From Gari tellinella (Eukaryota; Mollusca; Bivalvia; Cardiida; Psammobiidae), in NCBI GenBank assembly GCA_922989275.2, contig OV277871.1:27414693-27478692 (forward strand): DNA of 64,000 bases, read 5' to 3'. Positions 54,401 through 63,239 of the stretch are shown here, piece after piece. The position numbers and the translations under genes were made by a program. The notes beneath the pieces are model-generated. The model saw only the letters and a list, made by a program, of their open reading frames with translations. It searched no databases and had not been told where the DNA came from. How positions within the stretch are numbered: the first letter of the stretch is position 1; each line of letters begins with the position of its first letter.

Positions 54401-56483
54401 ACCAAAAGTTTTAAGGTAAATTAGGAAAAGCATTGATATCAATGATGAACAACAGGTATGTCTAGCCTTTCTTGTTGTGAAGATGATGTTGAATCTATAT
54501 ATAAGAATTTATGTTCATCCAGGCATTTTAGAGTTGCTGTCATCCCATCCATTGAGACTGTGCCGACTGTCAGCAACAGTCAGGGTTGTTTAGAAGATGA
54601 TTTATACCCCTGCATGTATGTCCAGGTAGCCTAGTTTTATCACTCTGACCCCACTACCTACAGAGATTATGTAATATTGTGTAGACCGGTATGCTGTATG
54701 TCTCTATTGTTATACCAAGAGTAAGTGTCAATAACTGACCTTAGGGGGTCTAGTTTACACAAGGTTTTGACAAGCATTGTGTGTTCACAGATTGCCCCCG
54801 AAATGTTCCAAAAGAAAAAGACGTGCACCATGTGTCCTAACATTGACAGTATATAGGAAAATTCAAACAAACACAAAAAATATGTTTACTTTGATGACTT
54901 TGCCAGTATAGCTTGCTTATAGTTATAAACAACAATTACCCTTTTTCTGTTTGTTTATTTTAACATCCAGTTCTGCCATCTATCGTCTATGGGCTACTTA
55001 AACAGTTGTTTTTTCTGTGAAATAGGTTCACCAATTATATGGAATTCACCCCCTAAAATTAGACATGTGCGCATTATATGCTATTGATCCTATCTGCAAC
55101 ATCTATCTCTGGTTACTGCCAACCCCTCTCGCGAGTGTTATAGGCACTTCGATTCAGTGTAGAATAGCAGTAATATCTTGCTATATTGCTATTACATTTA
55201 GCAAAGCAGAGTGGACATGCCCAGTGGTAACACACCAGACTATGATATCAGGGGCCACGAGTTTTATTCCCTGCTAGACCAAGTCCTTCTGACAAGAATT
55301 CGTAAACTGAGGTTCAATGTACCAGGGCTTTACACTGGGCACCCAAAAGAACCTTAGAACTGTCGATAATAAGAGTAGCCTAGGTCATAGCCCCCGGATT
55401 TTCTGTATCCGCTTCCATCTCTCTGACGCGTCCAATAAGCCCATTGTTAAGAGTAAAAGACGTTAATAAACCAAACCTTATTCAAAAGCATCTAAATTCA
55501 TTCAAAGTCAGTCGGTTTTCGCAAAGTACAGGACCAATTGTGCAAAATGTGTTTAAAAATTAGTTTTAAATTCATTTTTTCTGCTTAGTCTTCGAATTAG
55601 GTCAACGTAATTAGTGTATATTTTAGAGTTATCCAACTAGTTATGTTCAATCCACTCTCCCCTCACCATAAAAATGGGGTTTTAACTCTTCTAAATGGAC
55701 ATCAATGCCCTGTAGTGCACCATATTCAAGCCAAGTTGACCTTTTACAGGCATACCAAAGACAGTATGTATTTCAGGGTTCAGTATAATTCCGTTATTAC
55801 AAAGCCAGTCTAGCACCTAGCTAAAAACTTGACAACAGCATGATACATGAAAATATCCCCTCAAGCGAATCTTTGTACCACAATTCAAGGTGACCTATCA
55901 TCACTCTCAGGTGCAGTGATGTAGTATGAAACAACAGAGGGCTGCTTCCATGCAGAACTGTTGATTTTCCATCCATTTTTTCACACAAACACAATATATC
56001 CATTATTGTCCACATGCAGGTTCGATATTTTCGGTATAATACATCACAACCCAATGACCCAGTCTCAGAAACCGAATTCAAGGAAAGGTAACCTGCGCTC
56101 GACGCTTCAGTAAACTAGACGCGGAAATAACTGTTTGTCCAAATAGAAACATTTACACATGAAATAAAATGGAAAATAGAAACACTGAATACAGGATTAT
56201 TTGATCGCAATATTAGTTTAAACTGCACATGGCAATATCATTATAAAAAACGCGTGCCTGCTACCTATCGGTGAACATTGATTGACCGGCGAAAGGTTAA
56301 ATTATTCTCATAGAAAATAGCACATGAATACGTACCCCAACTCTTTGCTGTGCGGCCTAGAACTTTTCCTTCCTCTGAATTATACAAAAAACTCAAGAAA
56401 TCATTTAATCTTTGCCGAACACCTTGATTCTGGGGGCCTGAGGCTGTAGTATCGACGGCCGTGCTGCCTGCTGTTGACGCCAT
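39236..56483 (-). CDS. ATP1B: Sodium/potassium-transporting ATPase subunit beta, 312 aa, six coding exons
   Basis: The beta subunit is a type II membrane glycoprotein that chaperones the catalytic alpha subunit to the plasma membrane and tunes K+ affinity. Exons on the complement: 56483-56336, 44875-44735, 42050-41940, 41351-41155, 40695-40594, 39475-39236. They sum to 939 nt, with all phases consistent. Residues 1-50 are cytoplasmic (QRLNDFLSFLYNSEEGKVLG), ~52-74 form one membrane span (IGLFYLIYYICLSGFFAGML), and the rest is extracellular. Six cysteines fit the three conserved disulfides: C150/C166, C178/C192 and C230/C287. Family motifs seen are ACRFDITLE, FGYEDGQPCILMKLNR and ITCKVYAKNIEHD. 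One N-glycosylation sequon, NDS at N210. Length is normal for the family. Confidence 0.95.
39627..39900. mobile_element. Family L palindrome joined to MITE family F
   Basis: tataaagcatttgagttgag with tcgaacactttataaac (39627-39695), then family F hairpin tctttggaatcatcttgaaa with complement (39798-39840) and cgatgttttgtaaaacaaat. Confidence 0.55.
40020..40185. mobile_element. MITE family A, core deleted
   Basis: Contains tttaatgtattcctccatgg, aagaaaatagtta and a right end gtggtaaaggttaaa; no core 1 arms remain. Confidence 0.55.
40205..40350. mobile_element. MITE family D fragment
   Basis: Core arm aacattgtagaccctgatca then agggctcc; second arm lost. Same flanks (ttgtcataccaaaa) as 41430-41637. 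Confidence 0.5.
40364..40546. mobile_element. MITE family I, complete
   Basis: From tacagtcaaactttgatatc to aagtttgagatatc; hairpin ttaaaacgtggctgagccat and complement. In ATP1B intron 5, just before exon 5 in + coordinates. Confidence 0.75.
40594..40695 (-). CDS. ATP1B: ATP1B exon 5
   Basis: 34 codons, IFDWIPEPYTNDSVPAHIRD to VTVHCDGE, including sequon N210 and C230. Acceptor gtttcag, donor gag/gtaggt. Confidence 0.93.
40890..41025. mobile_element. MITE family E fragment
   Basis: actcataagaatcttctcaa with agagattaaaatgagtagtt, accatagggtttaac, and right end tatctggggctctg. Confidence 0.6.
41155..41351 (-). CDS. ATP1B: ATP1B exon 4 (two disulfide pairs)
   Basis: Residues 134-199: C150, C166, C178 and C192 in the contexts IDCRSY, QACRFD, KGDCVK and QPCILM. 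Acceptor cttgtag, donor aga/gtaaga. Confidence 0.93.
41430..41637. mobile_element. MITE family D
   Basis: gcaaacagtgtatgagccct with ccagggtctgcactgtttga. Longer flanks shared with 40205-40350. Confidence 0.55.
41637..41820. mobile_element. MITE family D
   Basis: From taacccatgaaacttcaaat, with acaaacagtgtaaaccctga and gatctggatctacacttgtt; tail-to-head with the previous copy. Confidence 0.65.
41825..41910. mobile_element. MITE family E, right half
   Basis: gagttgtgacaccaacgggt to ctcttatctggagtcctggg. Confidence 0.55.
41940..42050 (-). CDS. ATP1B: ATP1B exon 3
   Basis: Encodes GLAFRPIPNVDTTLIRFNKA to YVDHIQAYLQ. Acceptor ctttcag, donor cagt/gtaagt; the split codon joins exon 4 as Tyr134. 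Confidence 0.92.
42103..42119 (+). repeat. C17 homopolymer
   Basis: Uninterrupted C run in ATP1B intron 2. Length is likely variable and hard to sequence. Confidence 0.9.
42600..42763. mobile_element. MITE family A, partial
   Basis: gcataaagcaggctgaaagt and ctgctttactttgaacctgt, then caaaacaagaaacaggctac and a taaatggttaa end. Confidence 0.7.
43110..43290. mobile_element. MITE family A, partial
   Basis: ttcctcccctgaagaaaata then a short core 1 hairpin at 43205-43256. Confidence 0.7.
43352..43542. mobile_element. MITE family E, complete
   Basis: From cagggctccagataaaaggg to ccctatctggagccttg; core ctcattagaattgcctcaaa. Confidence 0.75.
43709..44305. mobile_element. Two diverged MITE family A copies
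   Basis: 43709-43865 starts taacccattactccataaat and is truncated. 44047-44305 has attcttccaccaaagaaaat, gcaggctgaaaatgaagctg and aaaaactagaaacagactgt. Confidence 0.55.
44345..44470. mobile_element. MITE family E core
   Basis: ccaaaccctatggtgtgact with caccataaggtttgatgcag; core 3 partly decayed. Confidence 0.6.
44510..44714. mobile_element. MITE family D, reverse orientation
   Basis: Core arms aacagtgaagtccctgatta and atcagggacttcactgtttt, then caaaaatggaccagccatta. It ends 20 bases from ATP1B exon 2. Confidence 0.7.
44735..44875 (-). CDS. ATP1B: ATP1B exon 2 (transmembrane span)
   Basis: Encodes GEIGLFYLIYYICLSGFFAG to LKGSDTLLKQNP. Acceptor atttcag, donor cctg/gtaagc. Confidence 0.93.
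44904..45100. mobile_element. MITE family A, scrambled
   Basis: taactcattattcaataaat, attcctccaccaaagaaaat and then a direct join to ctttaccccacagctaagcc; the core is missing. Confidence 0.55.
45828..46052. mobile_element. MITE family H, complete
   Basis: From tacagttaaaactaaatcct to aatgaggttttgctgta; hairpin aatgtcacagtaaaacagaa and complement. Confidence 0.8.
46472..46670. mobile_element. MITE family E, complete
   Basis: From ggctccagataaggggagta to ttttatctggagccctgt; core attagaatcgtcttaaagag and complement. Confidence 0.8.
47002..47205. mobile_element. MITE family C, diverged
   Basis: ctctttacatgctgggaaat, agacaattgtcagctgctct, then ctcatctggatccaaactgt. Confidence 0.5.
47222..47735. 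mobile_element. Two eroded MITE family A copies
   Basis: 47222-47380 and 47565-47735 both keep atattttctatatcctagta or atattctatattctaacaga and a few core 1 bases (gtaaagcagaat). Confidence 0.5.
48166..48379. mobile_element. MITE family H
   Basis: ccctctattaccaccacaat to cagagagatttttactgta; hairpin aaggtgaaagaaaaacagaa plus agttcc and complement. Confidence 0.8.
48626..50462. mobile_element. MITE family A split by a 1.6-kb insertion
   Basis: The left half (ttaccccatagctgattctt to ttcatgaatgtac) and the right half (attttctttagttgaggaat to gagatatgggttaac) are separated by the element at 48785-50386. Confidence 0.75.
48785..50386. mobile_element. 1.6-kb non-autonomous DNA element containing another MITE A
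   Basis: Ends cagggttcccgctgggc and gccagggtgaaccctg are inverted repeats. Both subterminal regions are rich in ggcgc motifs (ctggcgccgag; tggcgcaagtgctggcgcaa). ccaag occurs at both junctions (a 5-base shared flank). Inside are a family C-like piece (49640-49850) and a family A copy (about 49890-50095, with tatcctagcagatgttagat). No transposase seen. Confidence 0.65.
50632..50870. mobile_element. MITE family A, complete
   Basis: From gttaaccccatgacctgttt to catggggtaatgggttaat; core 1 at 50678-50740. Confidence 0.8.
51203..51413. mobile_element. MITE family A
   Basis: From gtaaatgggttaattattcc to ctatggggtaaagggttta; core arms aatcaggctgaaattaaagc and gctttactttaagcctgctt. Confidence 0.75.
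51722..51921. mobile_element. MITE family A, truncated
   Basis: aaccctttaggctttactcc, cttccactgaagaaaattgt, gcaggctgaacgtaaagcag, then a shortened taaagggttaaa end. Confidence 0.65.
52114..52659 (+). mobile_element. 538-bp TTAA-flanked TIR element with internal tRNA-like unit (copy 2)
   Basis: Same element as 21063-21608, with TTAA at 52114-52117 and 52656-52659. It lies in ATP1B intron 1, about 31 kb from copy 1 and in the same orientation. The tRNA-like part is at 52431-52520. Confidence 0.85.
52431..52520 (+). tRNA. tRNA-like Pol III unit, better preserved copy
   Basis: Acceptor strands gtttccg (52431-52437) and cagagac (52513-52519) pair at six of seven positions. T8-G9 and tggtccattggtctaagcgg give an A box, and ggttcgaatccc gives a B box. 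A T9 run at 52525-52533 would end Pol III transcription. About 90 bases, so closer to the long-variable-arm Ser/Leu type. D, anticodon and part of the T stem do not fold cleanly, so I do not think it is a working tRNA. Confidence 0.4.
52660..53340. mobile_element. MITE family D interrupted by a hAT MITE
   Basis: Left piece aaacagtgtacatgtgaatc; right piece acagtgaaggcccagatcag with a perfect hairpin at 53169-53229 and attgtccatttaaagtttta at the end. The insert is at 52727-53154. Confidence 0.7.
52727..53154. mobile_element. 428-bp hAT MITE with 8-bp target duplication
   Basis: Ends taggttgtaacgattcgccg and gctgaatcgttacaccccta, target duplication gtgtcctg at 52719-52726 and 53155-53162. ggtgtaacgattc ends plus 8-bp duplications are typical of hAT elements. 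A 100-codon open frame inside shows no domain I recognise. Confidence 0.8.
53345..54255. other. ATP1B intron 1, no recognised feature
   Basis: No exon, RNA gene or family A-L repeat is evident. Confidence 0.5.
54260..54345. mobile_element. MITE core 2 fragment
   Basis: aacagtgaagatcaggacca with ggtcttgatctacactgttt, an isolated hairpin. Confidence 0.5.
54350..56330. other. ATP1B intron 1, no recognised feature
   Basis: Mostly single-copy-looking AT-rich DNA. Scattered short open frames lack family motifs or splice context. Confidence 0.5.
56336..56483 (-). CDS. ATP1B: ATP1B exon 1 (start codon)
   Basis: 49 codons plus 1 base, MASTAGSTAVDTTASG to GRTAKSW. Donor ttggg/gtacgt. The ATG is preceded by aaag and a pyrimidine-rich CTTATTCTTTCTCTTACTAG that would make a strong acceptor, so a non-coding upstream exon is possible. 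Confidence 0.85.
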
Positions 56484-56566
56484 CTTTCTAGTAAGAGAAA
56501 GAATAAGAGTGCCCGGATGAATATTGAGACCGTACCTAAACCATAAATAAATTGTGAAGGTGCCCC

Positions 56567-56574
56567 TGACGTCA
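56567..56574. promoter_or_regulatory. Perfect CRE near ATP1B exon 1
   Basis: TGACGTCA palindrome 84 bases upstream of the ATG. CREB/ATF sites are known in vertebrate Na,K-ATPase beta promoters, so this is a reasonable promoter element, but its use here is inferred. Confidence 0.4.
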
Positions 56575-57293
56575 AAACGTACTCAAGCGTGTCGAGGCTC
56601 CTGGAGGGAAACGAGTGTATGCAACAAATTGATCTCGAAATAAGGGAATTCTTAAGTTAAGAATATTGAGAGCCGCATTTTGTGGAAATCATTAAATCGA
56701 CAGATTACTGGAAATAACCGCAAATTACCATGAATTAATGATATTATCATAATTTTGTAAAAAATTATGGTAGATGATAATATCATAGTCGATAAATACC
56801 CCGTCTTGTCCCCCAACTATGCCCAGTAGTTGAGAGGTTAAACTTGCGAAATTGTCATTTCGAAATAGCGCATACTCTAAGTCTACGAACGGAAAATTAG
56901 AGATAATGTTCTGGATCCGGTAGATAATCTAATGGCATTTCGAAATTACGATAGATTGGATGTTTAGAAAAATTATTTTTATCCATGATAATTAGGAACA
57001 GGTATATAACCAATTAACCTATAAAACCTAGCGACGAGTTTAATTGTCAGTTACATGGGCTATATAGTTGCCACTTAACTGTTGATTAGTTGTGACATCA
57101 AATCTTTGCAATTGTGCTCTTTTCTGGTTTTGTAATGTTAAATGGGTAAGACTAAATGGAAATTTCCATTATTTATAAGGTCCAGGGGCTAATGAGTTAA
57201 AATATAGAATTATATTTACTAGTAAAAAAGATTAGACGATGAAACTTGTCATTTAAAACACTTTAAACACTGCGCGATTTATATTTATATAAA

Positions 57294-57485
57294 CAGCGCT
57301 CCCTCCCTACAACGGCCCTCCGAACAACCACTCCCTCCTTACAACGACCATTGTCGAAGTTCCCTTCACAGGACAAGTATATGTCCCCCCAAATCACGGC
57401 TGCAATGTCGTCTGCTTAAGATTGTCGTCTGCTGTTTTTCTCAAAATAACATAATTGATATTTTGACAGAAACAACTTACAGGGT
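57294..57485. mobile_element. MITE family B, left half
   Basis: cagcgctccctccctacaac, accactccctccttacaacg and gtcgtctgcttaagattgtc, ending before core 2. It abuts a family K-like piece (ggaaaatcctaagattttca). Confidence 0.75.
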
Positions 57486-57611
57486 TGAAAAGTTGATTTT
57501 GGAAAATCCTAAGATTTTCAAATTTTCTATTTTTCAGCGGAGCTGAATGGTATCTATTTAGACCAACATATTAAACCAATCACTGATGATATTTGATCAG
57601 AAATTTAGAAT

Positions 57612-60440
57612 CAATACGACTTTATATCGTATAATACTCCCTAAAAGCGCCATTTTACGCATTTTCATCACATATTTACTATATGTTAATGACGAGCTAG
57701 TATACTCGTCGTTAGTGTTGAATGTGTCAGTACACGTGTACGACTTTATATCGTTTAAACACTCCCTATATAAGGGTCCATTGACGCATTTTCTTCACAG
57801 ATACACTCAGTATATATTAATGACGAATATACTGGTCGCTAGTGTTGAATGTGTAAGTACACGTGTACGACTTTATCGTTTTCAAAAACACTCCCTAGAA
57901 GCGTCCATAGACGCATTTTCTTAACGTATACACTATATGTTAATGACGAGTATACTCGTCGCTAGTGTTGAATGTGTAAGTACACATGTACGACTTTATA
58001 TCGTTTAAACACTACATAGAAGAGTCCTTTGACGCATTTTCTTCACAGATACACTTTTATGTTAATGACGAGTATATACTCGTCGCTAGTGTTGAATGTG
58101 TTAATACACGAATACGACTTTATATCGTTTAAACAATCCATAGAAGCGTCATTTGACTCATTTTCTTCACATAATTATACACTATATGTTAATAACGCAT
58201 ATACTCTTCGCTAGTGTTGAATGTGTTAGTGCACGTGTACGACTTTATATCGTTTAAACTCTCCCCACTAGAAGCGTCATTTGATGCATTTTCTTCACAG
58301 ATACACTATATGTTAATGACGACTAAACTCGTCGCTAGTGTTGAATGTGTAAGTAAACGTGTACGACTTTATATCGTTTAAACACTCCCCCTAGAGGTGT
58401 CCTTCGACGCATTTTCTTCACAGATACACCATAAGTTAATGACGACTATACTTGTCGCTAGTGTTGAATGTGTAAGTAAACGTGTACGACTTTATATCGT
58501 TTAAACACTCCCCCTAGAGGTGTCCTTCGACGCATTTTCTTCACAGATACACCATATGTAAATGACGACTATACTTGTCGCTATTGTTGAATGTGTAAGT
58601 AAACGTGTACGACTTTATATCGTTTAAACACTCCCCTAGAGGTGTCCTTCGACGCATTTTCTTCACAGATACACCATATGTAAATGACGACTATACTTGT
58701 CGCTAGTGTTGAATGTGTAAGTAAACGTGTACGACTTTATATCGTTTAAACACTCCCCTAGAGGTGTCCTTCGACGCATTTTCTTCACAGATACACTATA
58801 TGTTAATGACGAATATACTTGTCGCTAGTGTTGAATTTGTATGACATTATATCGTTTAAGCAATCCCTAGAAGCGTCCTTTGACGCATTTTCTTCACAGA
58901 TACACTATATGTTAATGACGAGTACAGTATACTCGTCGCTAGTGTTGAATGTGTAAGTAAACGTGTACGCCTTAATATCGTTTAAATACTCCCTAGAAGA
59001 GCCCTTTGACGCATTTTCTTCACCGATACACTATTATGTTAATGTCGAGTATACTCGTCGCTAGTGTTGATTGTGTTAATACACGAATACGACTTTATAT
59101 CGTTTTTAAAAGCAATCCCTAGAAGCGTCCTTTGACGCATTGTCTTCACAGATACACTATACATGTATGTTAATGACGAGTTTACTCGTCGTTCAGTGTT
59201 GAATGTGTAAGTACACGTATACGACTTTATATCGTTTAAACTCTCCCTATATAAGAGCCCATTGACGCATTTTCTTAACATATATGTGTAAGTGCACATG
59301 TATGACTTTATATCGTTTAAGCAATCCCTAGAAGCGTCCTTTGACGCATTTTCTTCTAGGACACACTCTATGTTAATGACGAGTATACTTGTGGCTAGTG
59401 TTGAATGTGTAAGTAAACGTGTACGACTTTATATCGTTTAAATACTCCCTTGAAGCGTCCTTTGACACATTTTTCACAGATACACTATATGTTAATGACG
59501 AGTATACTCGTCGTTAGTCTTGAATGTGTCAATACACGAATACGACTTTATATCGTTTAAATATTCCATAGAAGCGTCATTTGACGCATTTTCTTCACAG
59601 ATACACTATTATGTTAATGACGACTATACTCGTCGTTAGTGTTGAATGTTTTAGTACACGTGTACGACTTTATATCATTATTTAAAACACTCCCCATAGA
59701 AGCGTCCTTTGACGCATTTTCTTCACAGACACACTCTATGTTAATGACGACTATACTTGTCGCTAGTGTTGAATGTGTAAGTAAACGTGTACGACTTTAT
59801 ATCGTTTAAATACTCCCTAGAAGAGTCATTTGACGCATTTTCTTCACAGATACACCATTATGTTAATGACGAGTATACTCGTCGTTAGTGCTGAATGTTT
59901 TAGTACACGTGTACGACTTTATATCGTTAAAACACTCCCCCTCGAAGCGTCCTTTGACGCATTTTCTTCACAGATACACTATATGTTAATGACGAGTATA
60001 AAATATACTCTTCGCTAGTGTTGAATGTGTTAATACACGAATACGACTTTATATCGTTTAAATATTCCATAGAAGCGTCCTTTGACGCATTTTCTTCACA
60101 GACACACTGTATGTTTATGACGACTATAGTCGTCGTTAGTGTTGAATGTTTTAGTACACGTGTACGACTTTATATCGTTAAAACACTCCCTAGAAGCGTG
60201 CATTGACGCATTTTCTTTACAGATAACGGCGCCATATGACCATTATATGTGCCGTGTAGCCGTTAAACCAATCTCAATCAATCAATCTTCACAGCTACAA
60301 TATACTGTATGTTAATGACGAGTATATTCGTCGCTAGTGTTGAATGTCTTAAAACACGAATACGACTTTATATCGTTTAAACAAATTCTGCTTTATGTTA
60401 AAGACGAGTATGCTCGTCGCTAAGGTTTCAAATGTGTACG
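57612..60440 (+). repeat. ~123-bp tandem satellite with palindromic units
   Basis: About 22-23 units of 115-130 bp. Each has cgactttatatcgtttaaac, then actccctagaagcgtccttt, gacgcattttcttcacagat, acactatatgttaatgacga and gtatactcgtcgctagtgtt, ending gaatgtgtaagtaaacgtgt. gacgagtatactcgtc and tacacgtgta are self-complementary. Some units carry tatacttgtcg and break the palindrome. Units at 58381-58790 are the most uniform. Confidence 0.95.
60221..60290 (+). mobile_element. Short retroelement-tail-like insertion in the satellite
   Basis: ggcgccatatgaccattata, then gccgttaaaccaatctc and an (AATC)n tail, interrupts one satellite unit. Tails of this form are familiar from invertebrate SINE/LINE 3' ends; a short fragment only. 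Confidence 0.4.
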
Positions 60441-60618
60441 AGTTTTTCTTATATAAACAATTTATACACTAATAAGAAGCGTCAGGGCGGTATATTACTG
60501 CTTATTTCGGTCAGTATCGGTACTCTACGCGTAGAGCGATCGGCTATTTTCGTCAACTGTCGGTCCGTTTAGAACCATTCTATGATTCTAAAGCTGTACG
60601 TAGATTACCAATTTTGGC

Positions 60619-60823
60619 AGGGCTGCCATTTCTCCGGAATTTCCGACTGGATCTTCGGATTTTTATCCTTGCAGATTGTAGCTTAAAGCAGGCTGAAAGT
60701 ATAGCAGAATGCGCCCTAAGGCGCATTCTGCTTTACTTTCAACCTTCTTTAAGTGATCATGCTTGTAAATGGACAATTTGGGAATCTTAGGATTTTTCAC
60801 GATCAAATTATGGCAACCCTAGT
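60619..60823. mobile_element. Family K element carrying a core 1 hairpin
   Basis: Ends cagggctgccatttctccgg and aaattatggcaaccctag; centre gcaggctgaaagtatagcag plus aatgcgcc and complement at 60686-60752. Confidence 0.75.
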
Positions 60824-61089
60824 TCGGCCCGATCTCCTTAGGGGCCATCTATTACTGGAATTATCGGTTTTAATTGTCTGGGTCAATGAGTTAAAATAAA
60901 CAAAGGTCAAACAGATTTTATACGAGTTCATGCACGAGGCTCATATATTTTTTGAAGAATGAATCCATGTCTTATATACAGACTGCACACAGGTAAAAAC
61001 ATATCACTCTAAAGAACAATTAAACTTTCAATTTCTCGGAGAAATGCAGATAGTGTACATCAAACGTCACTTAGAGATTTACTGTTTTG

Positions 61090-61294
61090 TACAGTCGAAC
61101 TTCGATATGTCGAACTCGCTTAACTCGAACTAACCGATATTTCGACACATTAATTACATTATTTCATGTTCGGTTCAGTCGAACATACCCGTATACATGT
61201 AGTTCAAAGTTAAAACGTGGCTTAGCCACGTTTTAACTTTGAACTACGGGTATGTTCGACAAAACCGAGTTAGAGTTATCGAAGTTCGACTGTA
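61090..61294. mobile_element. MITE family I, complete
   Basis: From tacagtcgaacttcgatatg to atcgaagttcgactgta. Perfect central hairpin agttcaaagttaaaacgtgg plus cttag and complement. TA at both ends and pogo-like CAGTCGAACTTC ends. Confidence 0.88.
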
Positions 61295-61427
61295 TATAGT
61301 TTCACCTGTACAGAAACCATCTGTTCTCAGTTAAATGAAAAAATACGTTGAAAAAAAAAATCGTACCTGCATAAATAAATTTCTGTCTATTAGTTTTACC
61401 ATGCTCTCCGTATTTACCGTACATATG

Positions 61428-61612
61428 TACAGTAAAAAAAATCTCTATTACGGCCACTTAAAATAACGCTAATTGATTGTACAAAGGACAGGTGACAGAT
61501 TAAAGCAGTCTGAAAGTAAAACTTAAAGGCGTTTTCTGTTTTACTTGCACATTGCTTAAAGGAGTGACCTGCCTTGATCACCTTATATTTAGGTGTCGTA
61601 CTAGAGAAGTTA
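61428..61612. mobile_element. MITE family H, right end eroded
   Basis: tacagtaaaaaaaatctcta, then acaggtgacagattaaagca and a shortened core. Confidence 0.65.
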
Positions 61613-61735
61613 AACTGCCCTCTGATTAGTGTATACATTGTTTGCATAGGACGAGTGTGTTCTTCATAGGTTTGAAAATAACGAGTATACTCGTCGCTAG
61701 AATTGATTTGTGAATTGACCATTTAGTGAAGCGTT
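61613..61735. mobile_element. MITE family D, right end
   Basis: ctgattagtgtatacattgt to aacgagtatactcgtcgcta; the last part equals the satellite unit motif. Confidence 0.6.
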
Positions 61736-62024
61736 ACGCGGTGTCTGATCAGGATCAAAACTGTTTGTAAATAACCATTCTACCCGGGGTAATGCCAGAA
61801 CATGACTGACACGTAAAATATACAAGTAAATTATGTTTGTAATGTATTAAGCTCCAAATTGTCTGGTACATATGTGCAATGTGTCTTTTTAATGGTCTTT
61901 TAAGAAAGCTATAGACAATACATGATTTAAAAAAAATAGATGCACTTGCATTTTCCACATGTTAATACATGACAATACATGTATATTTCTACCCGATATG
62001 CCAATATTTAAAGAATGAATTATT

Positions 62025-62215
62025 TCCACCGCCAAGCCTTACAATGCGCACATTTGCAAACAATTTGGAACCTGATCAGACGCCGCGTAACGCGGTGTCT
62101 GATCAGGCTCCATTAACTGTTTGACACTTATATCAATGTTTCTTTTATAAATAAAAGTAGACGAAGCAGACGACAATATATTTTATGGCAGCGACTTGGT
62201 TGGGCGGGTTAATAT
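62025..62215. mobile_element. MITE family C
   Basis: Core 2 aatttggaacctgatcagac plus gccgcgtaacgcggtgtctg; then gaagcagacgacaatatatt and a gggcgggttaa end. Confidence 0.7.
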
Positions 62216-62317
62216 TACGTAATAATGGCAGACAATGGGTTTATTTGAATTTTGCTTTGACTGTCGAATTGGTAATTTTTTTAATACACTTGTACTTGCT
62301 GCTCATAGATAAAGCCT

Positions 62318-62470
62318 GTCCCAAGTATATAAGGAATTTGAGTTGAGTCTTAGAGCGTTCTCAGTCATTTCATTGGTCAGATTTGAGCTTTTGCTATATG
62401 TATAAGTCTGACCAAACAAACGCTTGAGAACGATCTCAGACTCAACTCAAACGCTTTGTAGCCTTTGACC
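62318..62470. mobile_element. Family L palindrome
   Basis: aatttgagttgagtcttaga with agactcaactcaaacgcttt around cattggtcagatttgagc. Confidence 0.6.
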
Positions 62471-62770
62471 TATTACACGGCAGCCCACAATGAGTTGGAA
62501 TATGTATGACAATAATGCGTGCCGCGGCACTTTGTCCAAAAATACATCAACGTGCATTCTGCTTCACTTTCAGCCTTCTTTAAATAATTCGTTCACCCCT
62601 GAAACTTTTTAAGTAAATTCAAATTTCCAATTAAAATGTTACGGGTCCATTTTAGAGCTCGTCTGTTTTTCGAAGAAACGGAGAGCTAAGTACATGTACT
62701 GTCGTCATTCCAGCGTCCGCGTTGTCGGCCGAAATCTTGAAGTTGGTCATGACTTCTTCAGTTTTACATC

Positions 62771-63093
62771 TACAGCGCGCTCTCTCTCTACAACGGCCCT
62801 CCCAACAACGACTTCCACCTTAAAACGACATTCGACGCTGTTTCCAAGAAACTTATGTTTTATGCTTGCACTGATGCATTATCGTCTATTTAAATTTGTT
62901 GTCTGCTGTTTTTCTTACATAAATGACATTTTGAAAGAAAAAACATATGAAAAAAGCGTTACGCGGCGTCTGATCTGGATTCAAGCTGTTTGCAAATGTA
63001 AAATAAGGTCCCTCCCTATAACGACTCCCTCCGAACAACGCACACAATCTGTGTCTCCAATTGGGTGTCCGGTTGTAGAGAGGGAGCGCTGTT
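62771..63093. mobile_element. MITE family B, left core arm deleted
   Basis: From tacagcgcgctctctctcta to agagagggagcgctgt; only the right core arm (gcgttacgcggcgtctgatc) remains. Confidence 0.85.
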
Positions 63094-63239
63094 CAACTTT
63101 CATTTGTATATGCATGTTCATATTATATGTATACTAAAATATTTTACCAATTGACATTGACCTTGACCTTTGACTTTATTTTACTGTATTTGTTCACTTA
63201 TCTTCAAAAACAGACAAGCGTTGGCAGCCGCATGCAGTG

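Noticed and set aside
57612..60440. Satellite units as a tandem gene family
   Set aside because: Open frames across units are short, change frame with unit-length indels and have no conserved start; unit length is not a constant multiple of 3.
62694..63137. A 147-codon open frame, the longest in the window
   Set aside because: It spans a family B MITE end to end; the translation is mostly MITE TIR and core sequence.
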